From contig NZ_CP042412.1 of the NCBI RefSeq assembly GCF_007954505.1, positions 434,001-498,000 on the forward strand: a stretch of 64,000 nt of DNA, written 5' to 3'. Shown here in pieces: positions 34,697 to 43,340 of the stretch. The first letter of the stretch is position 1; each line of letters starts with the position of its first letter. The DNA comes from Microbacterium sp. CBA3102 (GTDB taxonomy: Bacteria > Actinomycetota > Actinomycetes > Actinomycetales > Microbacteriaceae). The notes below the pieces were generated by a model. That model saw only the letters and a program-made list of their open reading frames with translations. It ran no database searches and had not been told where the DNA came from. The position numbers and the translations under genes are program-made.

Positions 34697-35836
34697 TCAG
34701 CCCTCGACGTGGCGCTCGTCCGGGCCGTCGTAGTGCGACAGCGGACGGATCAGCGCGTTCGATCCCGCCTGCTCGATCACGTGCGCGGTCCAGCCCGTCA
34801 CTCGCGCCGCGACGAACAGCGGCGTGAAGGTGAGCGTGTCGAAACCGATCAGGTTGTAGGCAGGGCCCGACGGATAGTCGAGGTTCGGATAGATGCCCTT
34901 GCGCGCCACGAACTCCGACTCGAGGGTGTCGTACAGCTCGGCCACGTCGGCGCGATCGTAGTGCTCCACGAGGGTGTCGAGCGCCGCCTTCATGGTCGGC
35001 ACCCGGGAATCACCCTTCTTGTAGACCCGATGCCCGAAGCCCATGATCTTGCGCTTCTCGGCGAGTGCCTTGTCGAGCCACGGCACGACATTGTCTGCGG
35101 TGCCGATGTCGTCGAAGATGTGCAGGACCGCTTCGTTGGCGCCACCGTGCAGCGGGCCCTTGAGCGCGCCGATGGCTCCGACGACCGCGGAGTAGATGTC
35201 GCTCAGGGTCGAGGTGATCACGCGTGCGGTGAACGTCGAGGCGTTGAAGGAGTGCTCCGCGTACAGGATCATCGAGCGATTGAACGCATCCACGACGACG
35301 TCATCCGCTTCCTCGCCGAACGTCATCCAGAGGAAGTTCGCGGAGTAGTCGAGGTCGTCTCGGGGGGCGATGAGCTCCTGGCCACGACGACGACGCTGCC
35401 CGTAGGCGACGATCGCCGGGAGCGCGGCGAAGAGGCGGATGCTGCGCTCGAGGTTCTGCTCCGGGCTGCCCCCGGCGTCGAGCACCGAGCCGCCGGCGCC
35501 CGGGTCGGAAGCACCGATCAGGCTCACCGCGGTGCGCACCTCGTCCATCGGGTGCGCGTCGAGCGGGACCAGGTCGATCGCGGCCTTGACGTTGTCGGCG
35601 AGCGCGCGGTGTCTGCGCTCCTCCACGCGGAACGCCGCCAGCTCCTCGGGCGTCGGCAGTTCGCCGTTCCAGAGCAGGTATGCGACCGCTTCGAACGGCT
35701 GCGTGTCCGCGAGCTCCTGCACCGGATAGCCGCGGTACAGCAGACTGTTCGTCTCGGGGTTGACCTTCGAGATCGCGGTCGTGTCGACGACGACCCCCGC
35801 GAGGCCCTTCTTGATGTCCGGCTCGGTCATGGTCAC
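34697..35836 (-). CDS. prpC: 2-methylcitrate synthase
   Basis: A 379-residue citrate-synthase-family enzyme joining propionyl-CoA with oxaloacetate. Seen: LYRGYPVQELADTQPFEAVAYLLWNGELPTPEEL, the histidine motif GPLHGGANEAV, GFGHRVYKKGDSRVP and LDYPSGPAYNLIGFDTLTFTPLFVAARVTGW with the catalytic Asp. Length and the setting beside prpB and prpD favour methylcitrate synthase over a housekeeping citrate synthase; both activities may overlap. Start at 35836 or the next Met two codons in. It overlaps prpB by four bases and converges on the LacI gene. Confidence 0.92.
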   Translation of the reverse strand: MTMTEPDIKKGLAGVVVDTTAISKVNPETNSLLYRGYPVQELADTQPFEAVAYLLWNGELPTPEELAAFRVEERRHRALADNVKAAIDLVPLDAHPMDEVRTAVSLIGASDPGAGGSVLDAGGSPEQNLERSIRLFAALPAIVAYGQRRRRGQELIAPRDDLDYSANFLWMTFGEEADDVVVDAFNRSMILYAEHSFNASTFTARVITSTLSDIYSAVVGAIGALKGPLHGGANEAVLHIFDDIGTADNVVPWLDKALAEKRKIMGFGHRVYKKGDSRVPTMKAALDTLVEHYDRADVAELYDTLESEFVARKGIYPNLDYPSGPAYNLIGFDTLTFTPLFVAARVTGWTAHVIEQAGSNALIRPLSHYDGPDERHVEG

Positions 35837-36735
35837 TCCTTCGTGATGGTGAAGTTGAAGACACCGGAGTCGAAATGGTTGTACGACTCGTAGTCGATCA
35901 GGTCGTAGAGATCGGCGCGGTGCTGCATCTCGCCGATCTTCGAGGTCAGGTGCCCCTCTTCGTTCAGCGTATCGAGCGCACGGCCCGCGGCCCCCATCGA
36001 GATGCGCAGCAGCGACACCGGCCAGATGACGAGGTTGACCCCGGCGTCGCGCAGCTGATCCACGGAGAACAGCTCGCTCTTGCCGAACTCGGTCATGTTC
36101 GCGAGGATCGGCACGTCGAGTGCCTCGGCCATCGCCTCGAACTCCGCGAGCGTGCGCATCGCCTCCGGGAACACCGCGTCGGCGCCCGCATCCACCAGTG
36201 CCTTGGCGCGGTCGATCGCCGCGTCCAGCCCTTCCACCGCCCGGATGTCGGTGCGCGCCATGAGGAGGAAGTTCTCGTCGCGACGGGCGTCGGCGGCGGC
36301 ACGGATGCGCTTGATCGCCGTGTCCTCGTCGACCACGGATTTGCCGTCGAGGTGACCGCAGCGCTTCGGGTTGATCTGGTCCTCGATGTGCGTGCCCGCG
36401 AGGCCCGCATCCTCGAGCTCCTGGATCGTGCGGGCGACGTTCATCGGTTCGCCGAAGCCGGTGTCGGCATCGACGATCGCGGGGAGGTCGGTCATGCGGG
36501 CGATCTGCTTCGCCCGACCGGCGACCTCGGTGAGCGTGGTGAGGCCGATGTCGGGGAGACCCAGATCGGCCGAGAGCACGGCGCCGGAGATGTAGACGCC
36601 GTCGAAGCCCTTCTGCTCGATCAGGCGTGCGCTCAGCGGGTTGAACGCACCGGGGAAGCGGAGCAGCTCCCCGCTCGCGAGCCGCTCGCGGAACAGGCGC
36701 CGCTTCTCCGACGGGGTGACGGTCGAGTACAGCAT
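35833..36735 (-). CDS. prpB: methylisocitrate lyase
   Basis: A 300-residue PEP-mutase/isocitrate-lyase-superfamily enzyme splitting 2-methylisocitrate into pyruvate and succinate. Seen: GVYISGAVLSADLGLPDIGLTTLTEV, the Mg-binding PAIVDADTGFGEPMNVARTI, and the KRCGH active-site loop within EDQINPKRCGHLDGK. The ATG at 36735 was selected since upstream sequence lies in palindromic element A3. prpB and prpC form an overlapping pair. Confidence 0.95.
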   Translation of the reverse strand: MLYSTVTPSEKRRLFRERLASGELLRFPGAFNPLSARLIEQKGFDGVYISGAVLSADLGLPDIGLTTLTEVAGRAKQIARMTDLPAIVDADTGFGEPMNVARTIQELEDAGLAGTHIEDQINPKRCGHLDGKSVVDEDTAIKRIRAAADARRDENFLLMARTDIRAVEGLDAAIDRAKALVDAGADAVFPEAMRTLAEFEAMAEALDVPILANMTEFGKSELFSVDQLRDAGVNLVIWPVSLLRISMGAAGRALDTLNEEGHLTSKIGEMQHRADLYDLIDYESYNHFDSGVFNFTITKE

Positions 36736-36754
36736 CAGCGCTCCTCGGTGAGGT

Positions 36755-36840
36755 GTTCGCAACTCAGGAAGGATGTGCGTGAACGGGCCGAGCGGGCGGG
36801 CGTGCATGCCATTCGCCCCCCATTCTCCTGAGTTGTGAAC
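36755..36840. repeat. 86-bp palindromic element, family A copy 3
   Basis: Begins GTTCGCAACTCAGGAAGG and ends CTCCTGAGTTGTGAAC. It lies between the prpD stop and the prpB start. It has diverged from copies 1 and 2 (it lacks two bases of the left arm's CTCCTCAG), yet it keeps the total length of 86 bp and an inner AAGGA-GTGCGT motif seen in copy 2. Confidence 0.75.
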
Positions 36841-36850
36841 GGCGTGGACA

Positions 36851-38377
36851 TCAGAACAGCCCCTTCGGGGCGCCGGCGTTCTCGAGCACTCCCGGCTTCG
36901 CGACGATCGACAGCTCGCCGACCTCCGCTGCGGTCAGCTCGGGCAGACGCTGGACGAGGTCAAGGAACCGCTCGATCTCGGCCGGCTCGAGCACGGGTTC
37001 CGCCAGCAGACGGAACTTGGCGATGTAGTTCTCCCGGGCGAACGGACGCGCTCCGAGGGGGTGGGCGTCCGCCACGGCGATCTCGTCCACCACGGTCGAC
37101 CCGTCGGTGAGGCGGATCTCGACGCGACCGCCGAACGCCTTCTCATCCGGGTCCTCGGAGTGATAGCGGCGCGTCCACTCGGCGTCCTCGGCGGTGGTGA
37201 TCTTGTGCCAGAGCGCGACCGTGTCGGCGCGGCCCGCGCGCTCGGGGGCGTAGGAGTCGACGTGGTGCCAGCCACCGTCCTGCAGCGCCACCGCGAAGAT
37301 GTAGGGCACCGAGTGGTCGAGCGTCTCGCGCGAGGCGGTCGGGTCGTACTTCTGCGGGTCGTTGGCGCCGGAGCCGATCACGTGGTGGGTGTGGTGGCTC
37401 GTGTGGATGACGATCTGATCGATGTTGGCGGGGTCACGCAGCGCCGGGTTCTCGATCCCGAGCTTGCGGGCGAGGTCGATGAGCGCCTGCGCCTGGTACT
37501 CGGCCGAGTGCTCCTTCGTGTACGAGTCGAGGATCGCGCGCTTGGGCTCACCCGCGGCAGGCAGCGGCACGTCGTACGCGGCATCCTTGCCGTCGAGCAT
37601 CCAGGCGATCACACCGTCCTCACCTTCGTAGATCGGGGCGGGGCTGGTCTGCCCCCGCATCGCCCGGTCGACCGCTTCGACGGCCAACTTGCCCGCGAAG
37701 GCCGGGGCGTGCGCCTTCCAGGTCGAGATCTCGCCCTTGCGGCTCTGGCGGGTGGCGGTCGTGGTGTGCAGTCCCTGCCCGACGGCCTGATAGATGGTCT
37801 CGACGTCAAGGCCGAGCAGGGTTCCGATGCCGGCGGCGGCGGACGGGCCGAGGTGGGCGACGTGGTCGATCTTGTGCTTGTGCAGGCAGATCGCTCGTAC
37901 CAGATCCATCTGGATCTCATACCCGGTGGCGATACCGCGCACGAGGGCGCGGCCGTCCTTGCCGGTGTGCTGGGCGACCGCGAGGATCGGCGGGATGTTG
38001 TCGCCGGGGTGCGAGTACTCCGCCGCGAGGAACGTGTCGTGGTAGTCCAGCTCGCGCACGGCCACGCCGTTCGCCCAGGCGGCCCACTCGGGGCTGGTGC
38101 GGTGGTCGAGGGCGGCACCGAAGAGGTTCGCACCGACGCCGCCCGTCGAGACGGGATGGCTGAACGCCTGCGCCCTGGCCGCGTTGATCGGCGCGCGGGT
38201 CAGGGAGGCCGCGGCGACGGAGGCGTTGTCGATGATGCGGTTGATGATCATGTCGACGACATCCTGCTCGACCTCGACCGGGTCGGCGGCGACCTCGGCG
38301 ATCCTCCAGGCGAGCTGATCCTCACGGGCGAGGTTCTCGTCGCTGCGGTGCACACGGACGTGGTGGGTGACGGTCAT
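36851..38377 (-). CDS. prpD: 2-methylcitrate dehydratase
   Basis: A 508-residue MmgE/PrpD-family enzyme that dehydrates 2-methylcitrate to 2-methyl-aconitate. Seen: [76 protein letters not shown], and [22 protein letters not shown] plus [17 protein letters not shown] near the C-terminus. The ATG overlaps the stop of the GntR gene (ATGA). An aconitase able to finish the isomerisation is not in the window, so a housekeeping aconitase must serve. Confidence 0.94.
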   Translation of the reverse strand: MTVTHHVRVHRSDENLAREDQLAWRIAEVAADPVEVEQDVVDMIINRIIDNASVAAASLTRAPINAARAQAFSHPVSTGGVGANLFGAALDHRTSPEWAAWANGVAVRELDYHDTFLAAEYSHPGDNIPPILAVAQHTGKDGRALVRGIATGYEIQMDLVRAICLHKHKIDHVAHLGPSAAAGIGTLLGLDVETIYQAVGQGLHTTTATRQSRKGEISTWKAHAPAFAGKLAVEAVDRAMRGQTSPAPIYEGEDGVIAWMLDGKDAAYDVPLPAAGEPKRAILDSYTKEHSAEYQAQALIDLARKLGIENPALRDPANIDQIVIHTSHHTHHVIGSGANDPQKYDPTASRETLDHSVPYIFAVALQDGGWHHVDSYAPERAGRADTVALWHKITTAEDAEWTRRYHSEDPDEKAFGGRVEIRLTDGSTVVDEIAVADAHPLGARPFARENYIAKFRLLAEPVLEPAEIERFLDLVQRLPELTAAEVGELSIVAKPGVLENAGAPKGLF

Positions 38378-39060
38378 GAGAGTCCTTCGGTCGTGGGAGG
38401 GGACGAGACGTCTTCGGGGAGGGAGTCGAGGATGCCGGTGAGCGCGTTGTGCAGGTGCACGTGCGTCGCGTGGGCCGCGAGGTCTCCGTCGCGGGCGGCG
38501 AGCGCCGCGGCGATGGTGCGGTGCTCCCCCGCGGAGGCGGCGAGCCGGGCGGGGTTGTCCCGCGCCATCCGACGAACCCGCACGAGGTGGGTGCGCACCG
38601 TGCGCAGCGCCGACGCGATGTAGTCGTTCGCCACAGCGGCGTCGAGGGCGGCGTCGAAGCGGGCTATCAGCGCATAGTAGGCGTCGCGGCCGGCGACGGC
38701 GTCGAGGTCGACGTGGGCGAACTCGTCGGCGAGCGCGGCGAACAGGGAGGCATCGCCCCGGGTGGCGGCGAGGCGTGCCGAGCTCTCCTCGAGCGCACGG
38801 CGGATCTCGAAGAGCGAGCGGATGTCGTCGGCGTCGAGATCGGCGACGACCGTGACCCGCGGTGACTGCTGGACGACGAGGCCGTCGGCGGCGAGCCTGC
38901 GCAGCGCTTCGCGCATGGGCGTGCGACTCACGCCCAGGCGCTCCGCCTGCTCGACCTCGCCGAGCACGAAACCTGCCGCGAGCGCGCCGGACTGGATGTC
39001 ATCGAGCAGCGCCGCATACGCACGGTCACCGGCCGAGGTGCGCTCCACGGGAAGGGTCAT
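38374..39060 (-). CDS. GntR/FCD regulator of the prp operon
   Basis: A 228-residue GntR regulator. Seen: N-terminal winged helix [60 protein letters not shown], then the helical FCD sensor domain ([22 protein letters not shown]...). Start at the ATG at 39060 rather than upstream, because two GTATAC sites lie just before it. Its coupling to prpD shows that it regulates propionate breakdown; a methylcitrate-type metabolite is a plausible effector. Confidence 0.9.
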   Translation of the reverse strand: MTLPVERTSAGDRAYAALLDDIQSGALAAGFVLGEVEQAERLGVSRTPMREALRRLAADGLVVQQSPRVTVVADLDADDIRSLFEIRRALEESSARLAATRGDASLFAALADEFAHVDLDAVAGRDAYYALIARFDAALDAAVANDYIASALRTVRTHLVRVRRMARDNPARLAASAGEHRTIAAALAARDGDLAAHATHVHLHNALTGILDSLPEDVSSPPTTEGLS

Positions 39061-39068
39061 GCCCTCAG

Positions 39069-39127
39069 TGTATACATAAAGCGGCTCTGGCGGGCCGATG
39101 ATCTCGCTGGACTCGTTTCCGGTATAC
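39069..39127. promoter_or_regulatory. paired GTATAC operators of the prp operon
   Basis: TGTATACAT at 39069-39077 and GTATACAT starting at 39122 lie nine and 62 bp before the GntR start. GTATAC-centred palindromes are typical for FCD-type GntR proteins, so these are the likely autoregulatory sites for the prp operon. The second also lies just past the stop of the DMT transporter gene's 3' end. Confidence 0.6.
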
Positions 39128-39141
39128 ATTCCCCGCGAGGG

Positions 39142-40107
39142 CTACGGCACCGGTTCGACGAACTCCTGGGCGACCGGCTCCCCCAACTTGACCACGACGA
39201 CGCCGGCGAGCACGAGCACCCCACCCAGCGCCTGCAGCAGATCGGGGAGCTGCCCGAGGAGCAGCCAGCCGAACAGAAGAGCCGCCACGACCTCGGCGAG
39301 CGCGACGAAGGACGCGAGCCGCGACCCCAGCATCCGCGTCGACGCGATCCCGAGCAGGTACGCGAGGGCGGTCGCGACGACACCCATCGCCAGCACCGGG
39401 ACGAACCACGGCACACTGCCGAACCGGTACGCGATGTCGTCGGTGGTCCACCGGATCGGCAGCACGCCGATGGCCCCGGCGGCGGTGAGCCCGAGCGCAC
39501 CGAGCAGCAGACCGCTGCCGGCGAGCGCGATCGGCGGCAGCCCCGTGTCCGCCTTGGCGGACAGCACGAAGTACGTCGCCGCCCCCACCATCGCCCCGAG
39601 CGCCCAGAGGATCCCGGCCACGTTCACGTCGGCACCGGTGAGGATGTCGAGCATCAGCACGAGCCCGACGAAGGCGATGGCCGCGCCGATGATGCTCCGA
39701 CGCGTCGGACGCTCCCCCCTGCGCAGCCAGAGCCACAGCAGCACCGCGACCGGAGCGGTGTACTCGATGAGCAGGGCGATCCCGACATCCATGACGGCGA
39801 CGGCCTGGAAGTAGAAGAGTTGCGTCGCCGCGACCGCGAGCAGACCGTAGGCGAGGATCATCCCCGCATTGCGCCGCAGCAGCCCCCACCGCCCACGCAG
39901 GGAGAGGATCGCGGGGAGGAGCAGCACGAGGGCGGCCACCCAGATGCGAGCGGTGACCGCGGCCCCGGGCGTCCACCCCGCATCGATGAGCCCGCGTGCC
40001 CATGCTCCCGACATGCCGAACGCGAAGGCCGCGGCGATCGCGAGTGGCAGCCCGAGGCGCACGTCGCGCGCGGGTGCGACCACCGTATCCGTCCTCACCG
40101 TGCCCAT
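39142..40107 (-). CDS. EamA/DMT-family transporter
   Basis: A 321-residue membrane protein of the drug/metabolite transporter superfamily. Seen: two EamA repeats and about ten hydrophobic helices, for example LPLAIAAAFAFGMSGAWARGLIDAGWTPGAAVTARIW and ILWALGAMVGAATYFVLSAKADTGLPPIALAGSGLLLGALGLT. The ATG at 40107 is supported by the change to hydrophilic upstream sequence. Substrate unknown; these proteins usually export amino acids or small metabolites. It is divergent from the sugar operon, across palindromic element B3. Confidence 0.88.
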   Translation of the reverse strand: MGTVRTDTVVAPARDVRLGLPLAIAAAFAFGMSGAWARGLIDAGWTPGAAVTARIWVAALVLLLPAILSLRGRWGLLRRNAGMILAYGLLAVAATQLFYFQAVAVMDVGIALLIEYTAPVAVLLWLWLRRGERPTRRSIIGAAIAFVGLVLMLDILTGADVNVAGILWALGAMVGAATYFVLSAKADTGLPPIALAGSGLLLGALGLTAAGAIGVLPIRWTTDDIAYRFGSVPWFVPVLAMGVVATALAYLLGIASTRMLGSRLASFVALAEVVAALLFGWLLLGQLPDLLQALGGVLVLAGVVVVKLGEPVAQEFVEPVP

Positions 40108-40138
40108 GGTCGTTGACGCTACTCGCGACAGCCCCGGG

Positions 40139-40199
40139 TTTCGAATCGCGTGAACGGTCGCTTCTCCGCCCCGAATCCGACCATTCACGCGATTCGAAA
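40139..40199. repeat. palindromic element, family B copy 3
   Basis: Begins TTTCGAATCGCGTGAACGG and ends CATTCACGCGATTCGAAA; arms match at 21 of 22 positions. Unlike the others it is in a divergent gap, between the EamA gene start and the sugar operon operators, so it cannot simply be a terminator of an adjacent gene. Confidence 0.75.
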
Positions 40200-40219
40200 G
40201 AAGAGCGACTCTGGACGCG

Positions 40220-40258
40220 ACCTGTCATAACAGGTACAGTGAACCTGTCATTACAGGT
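40220..40258. promoter_or_regulatory. two ACCTGT-N4-ACAGGT operators
   Basis: ACCTGTCATAACAGGT (40220-40235) and ACCTGTCATTACAGGT (40243-40258), with starts 23 bp apart (about two helical turns), lie directly before the isomerase gene. The same palindrome recurs at 57830-57845, and its core at 49189-49198 and 57860-57869. GntR/HutC proteins bind TGT-N4-ACA palindromes, so the GntR/UTRA protein at 59333 is the leading candidate. Confidence 0.8.
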
Positions 40259-40293
40259 TGCGCAACGACGCAGCGCCCGCACGAGGAGCACCG

Positions 40294-40869
40294 ATGCCCG
40301 AGTTCCACACCCCGCCGATCTCTCCGATGGCGATCGCGTTCGACGCCGAGAAGCTGACTCTCTCGCCCGAAGGGCCGACCCTCACCCGGCGGATGTCCGA
40401 CCTCGAGGGGCTTTTCCTCGACGCCGAGGCCTGGGCCGACGCATCCGCCGGCGAGAACCCCGTGGTCTACACGGTGGTGAGCTCCCCCGTTCCCGAGGTC
40501 GACCGCGAGCTGCCGCAGTCGATCACGACGATCATGCCCGGCGACACGTCCGGTGAGCTCTGGATGACCAAGGGTCACCAGCACCCGAACCACCAGGGCG
40601 AGATCTACCTGGCATTGAAGGGCCGCGGCGGACTGCTCATGTTCGACGGCGAGCGCACCGAGTGGCTGGACATGCTCCCCGGAACGATCGGCTACATCCC
40701 GCCGGGCTGGGCACATCGCTCGGTCAACACCGGCGACGAGCCCTACGCCTTCCTCGCGGTCTACCCGGGAGGAGCGGGGCACGACTACGGCTGGGTGCTG
40801 GAGCACGGCATGGGCGCACGCGCCTATCGCGCAGCCTCCGGCGTCGACCTGCGCCCCTACGCGGAATAG
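40294..40869 (+). CDS. cupin-type sugar-phosphate isomerase (GPI-like)
   Basis: A 191-residue protein of the cupin glucose-6-phosphate isomerase family (archaeal-type PGI). Seen: the metal-binding cupin motif TKGHQHPNHQGEIYLALKGRGGLLMFDG with its His and Glu ligands, then GTIGYIPPGWAHRSVNTGDEPYAFLAVYPG with the fourth ligand His. Isomerisation of a sugar 6- or 5-phosphate is expected, but in this operon the substrate may not be glucose 6-phosphate. Start at 40294; the frame further upstream overlaps an operator. First gene of the five-gene operon. Confidence 0.82.
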   Translation: MPEFHTPPISPMAIAFDAEKLTLSPEGPTLTRRMSDLEGLFLDAEAWADASAGENPVVYTVVSSPVPEVDRELPQSITTIMPGDTSGELWMTKGHQHPNHQGEIYLALKGRGGLLMFDGERTEWLDMLPGTIGYIPPGWAHRSVNTGDEPYAFLAVYPGGAGHDYGWVLEHGMGARAYRAASGVDLRPYAE

Positions 40870-40878
40870 GCTCCGGCC

Positions 40879-42369
40879 ATGATCATCGCGCACGATCTGG
40901 GCACCACCGGCAACAAGGCGTCCCTGCACCACGACGACGGCCGTCTCGTCGCCTCGGTCACCGTCCCCTACCCCGCGCACTTCGCCGCGGGCGGTATCGC
41001 CGAGCAGAACCCCTCCGACTGGTGGAACGCGGTCGTCGAGGCGACGCGCGACCTGATCGCCCGCACCGGAACGGCCGCGACCGACATCGCCGGACTCGTG
41101 GTGAGCGGCCAGATGATGGGGGCGGTGCTGCTCGACGCCGACGGCGAACCCGCACGCCCGGCGATCATCTGGGCCGACACCAGGTCGGGCGCCCAGCAGC
41201 GCGAGCTCGAGGCCGCGATCGGCGCCGAACACGCCTACGGCATCCTGGGCCATCGCCTCAACCCCACCTACTCGGTCGAGAAGATCATGTGGGTGCGCGA
41301 CAACGAGCCCGACGTGTGGGCGCGCGTGCGCCGGGTGTGCGTCGCGAAGGACTTCATCGTCCTGCGCCTGACCGGGCGCCTGGCCACCGACCGCTCCGAC
41401 GCCTCCGGCACCAACGCCTACGACCAGGCCGCCGGAACCTGGTCGGACGAGGTCGTGCGCGCCGCACGCCTCGACCCGGCCCTGTTCCCCGAGATCCTCG
41501 ACTCGACCAGGATCGCCGGCACGCTGACGGATGCAGCCGCGGACGCCCTCGGGCTCCCCGCGAGCGTCCGTGTGGTGATGGGGGGCGGCGATGGTCCGAT
41601 GGCCGCCGTCGGCTCCGGCGTCGTCGCTCCCGAGGACGGCGCGTACGTGTGCCTGGGCACCTCGTCGTGGATCTCGTTCGCGGCCGATGCCCCGCTGCAC
41701 GACCCCGCGATGCGCACTTTCACGTTCGACAACGTGGTCCCCGGCTCGTTCGTGCCGACCGCCACCATGCAGGCCGGCGGGGCCTCGGTGCAATGGATCT
41801 CGGAGGCCCTCTCCCCCGACCCCGCCCACCCCGAGACCGGGCGGCTGACGGCCGAAGCGTCCGCCGACATCGACACCGACGACCTCTACTTCCTCCCCTA
41901 CCTCCTCGGCGAGCGCTCCCCGATGTGGGACCCGGACGCCCGCGGCGCCTTCGTCGGCCTCGCCCGCCACCACGGCAGAGCCCACCTCGTGCGGGCGGTG
42001 CTGGAGGGTACGGCGTTCAACCTGCTCAGCTGCATCCAGGCCTTCCGTGAGTCCGGGGCCGTGATCGACCGCATCGACGCGGTCGGCGGCGGAGCCCAGA
42101 GCGACGTGTACCTCTCGGTGCTGGCGGATGTGTGGGGCGTGCCGGTGCGCCGCCGGACGATCGTGGAGGAGGCGAACAGTCTCGGAGCAGCGGTCACCGC
42201 CGCAGTCGGGCTCGGGCTCACGGACTTCTCGGCCGCCCGCGCCCTGAGCGAGGTCACCGCCGAGTTCACGCCGGATGCCGGGCGCCATGCCGTCTACGCC
42301 GAGCGGCACGCCCGCTTCGCCGACGCCTACACGGCCCTGGCGCCGTGGTTCGCCGGACGGCCGCGCTGA
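40879..42369 (+). CDS. FGGY-family carbohydrate kinase (xylulokinase-like)
   Basis: A 496-residue kinase of the FGGY family that phosphorylates a ketose or polyol with ATP. Seen: phosphate-1 motif IIAHDLGTTGNKASLHHDDGR at the N-terminus, the middle VVSGQMMGAVLLDADGEPARPAIIWADTRSG, and ATP-site VGGGAQSDVYLSVLADVWGVPVRR. Overall it is closest to xylulokinase, but FGGY substrate preference cannot be read from motifs. Its stop overlaps the next start (TGATG), so the operon is translationally coupled. Confidence 0.88.
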   Translation: MIIAHDLGTTGNKASLHHDDGRLVASVTVPYPAHFAAGGIAEQNPSDWWNAVVEATRDLIARTGTAATDIAGLVVSGQMMGAVLLDADGEPARPAIIWADTRSGAQQRELEAAIGAEHAYGILGHRLNPTYSVEKIMWVRDNEPDVWARVRRVCVAKDFIVLRLTGRLATDRSDASGTNAYDQAAGTWSDEVVRAARLDPALFPEILDSTRIAGTLTDAAADALGLPASVRVVMGGGDGPMAAVGSGVVAPEDGAYVCLGTSSWISFAADAPLHDPAMRTFTFDNVVPGSFVPTATMQAGGASVQWISEALSPDPAHPETGRLTAEASADIDTDDLYFLPYLLGERSPMWDPDARGAFVGLARHHGRAHLVRAVLEGTAFNLLSCIQAFRESGAVIDRIDAVGGGAQSDVYLSVLADVWGVPVRRRTIVEEANSLGAAVTAAVGLGLTDFSAARALSEVTAEFTPDAGRHAVYAERHARFADAYTALAPWFAGRPR

Positions 42370-43340
42370 TGGGCGTGATCCTCGTCACCAGCCGCTCCTT
42401 CTCGGACGGCGACCTCGACCTGGTGGAACGCGCCGCCCAGGCGGGGCATCGCATCCTCCGCGGTCCGGCGCATCATGACCTCGAGGACTTGCGATCACTC
42501 CTGCACGGCGCTGATGCCTGGATCGCGGGCACCGGGGCGATCACGGACGCGCATTTCGCCGCGGCTCCGAAGCTCAAGGTGGTCGCCCGGTACGGCGTCG
42601 GCACCGAGTCGGTCGATCTGGGCGCGGCGCGCGATCGCGGCATCCCGGTGACCAACACCCCCGGCGCCAACGCCGACGCGGTCGCGGACCACGCGATCGG
42701 GCTCATGCTCGCCGCGCTGCGGTTCATCCCGGACGGCGATCGCCGCGTGCGCACGGGCGATTGGGGCGTGCGGCGCGGACGTGAGCTCGGCGCCGCCACG
42801 GTCGGCATCGTCGGCTTCGGGCGCATCGGCCAGGGTGTGGCCGCGCGGCTGAGCGGCTTCGGGCCGCGCGTGCTGGCCGCCGATCCGTTCCTTCCCGACG
42901 AGGTCGTGCGGGCCCGGGGTGCAGAACCCGTCTCGCTCGACGACCTGTTCCGCACCGCCGACGTCATCACGCTGCACGCTCCGGGCGGGCAACAGCTCGT
43001 CGACGCCGACCGTCTCACCGGCATGCGGCCGGGAACCGTGCTGATCAACACCGCCCGCGGTGACCTGATCGACGAGGCAGCCGTCGCGCAGGCGCTCCGC
43101 GACGGAACCCTCGCCGGCTACGCGGCCGACACCCTCGACGGTGACACGGCCGCGCACCACAGCCCTCTGCTCGCCCCGGACCTCGCCGACCGCGTGATCG
43201 TCACCCCGCACCTCGGCGCGCAGACCACCCAGGCCGTCGACAACATGGGCGCTCTCTCGCTGGCCGACGTGATCGCGATCCTCGCCGGTGGCGATCCCGC
43301 CCATCCCGTCCCCGTCCCGCTCGCCGAGGAGAACCGATGA
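42369..43340 (+). CDS. D-isomer-specific 2-hydroxyacid dehydrogenase
   Basis: A 323-residue NAD-dependent 2-hydroxyacid dehydrogenase of the SerA/phosphoglycerate-dehydrogenase type. Seen: LKVVARYGVGTESVDLGAARDRGIPVTNTPGANADAVADHAIGLMLA, Rossmann VGIVGFGRIGQGVAARL, catalytic Arg in INTARGDLIDEAAV and catalytic His in VTPHLGAQTTQAVDNMG. Between Arg and His the usual Glu sits in a changed loop (AADTLDGDTAAHHSPLL), so the substrate is not assured. Start ATG at 42369 overlaps the kinase stop. It may oxidise or reduce an intermediate of the operon's sugar. Confidence 0.85.
   Translation: MGVILVTSRSFSDGDLDLVERAAQAGHRILRGPAHHDLEDLRSLLHGADAWIAGTGAITDAHFAAAPKLKVVARYGVGTESVDLGAARDRGIPVTNTPGANADAVADHAIGLMLAALRFIPDGDRRVRTGDWGVRRGRELGAATVGIVGFGRIGQGVAARLSGFGPRVLAADPFLPDEVVRARGAEPVSLDDLFRTADVITLHAPGGQQLVDADRLTGMRPGTVLINTARGDLIDEAAVAQALRDGTLAGYAADTLDGDTAAHHSPLLAPDLADRVIVTPHLGAQTTQAVDNMGALSLADVIAILAGGDPAHPVPVPLAEENR

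Noticed and set aside
40225-42309. Long antisense frame of about 690 codons opposite the isomerase and kinase genes.
   Set aside because: Composition is low in hydrophobic residues and shows no motif; the plus-strand frame is a clear FGGY kinase.
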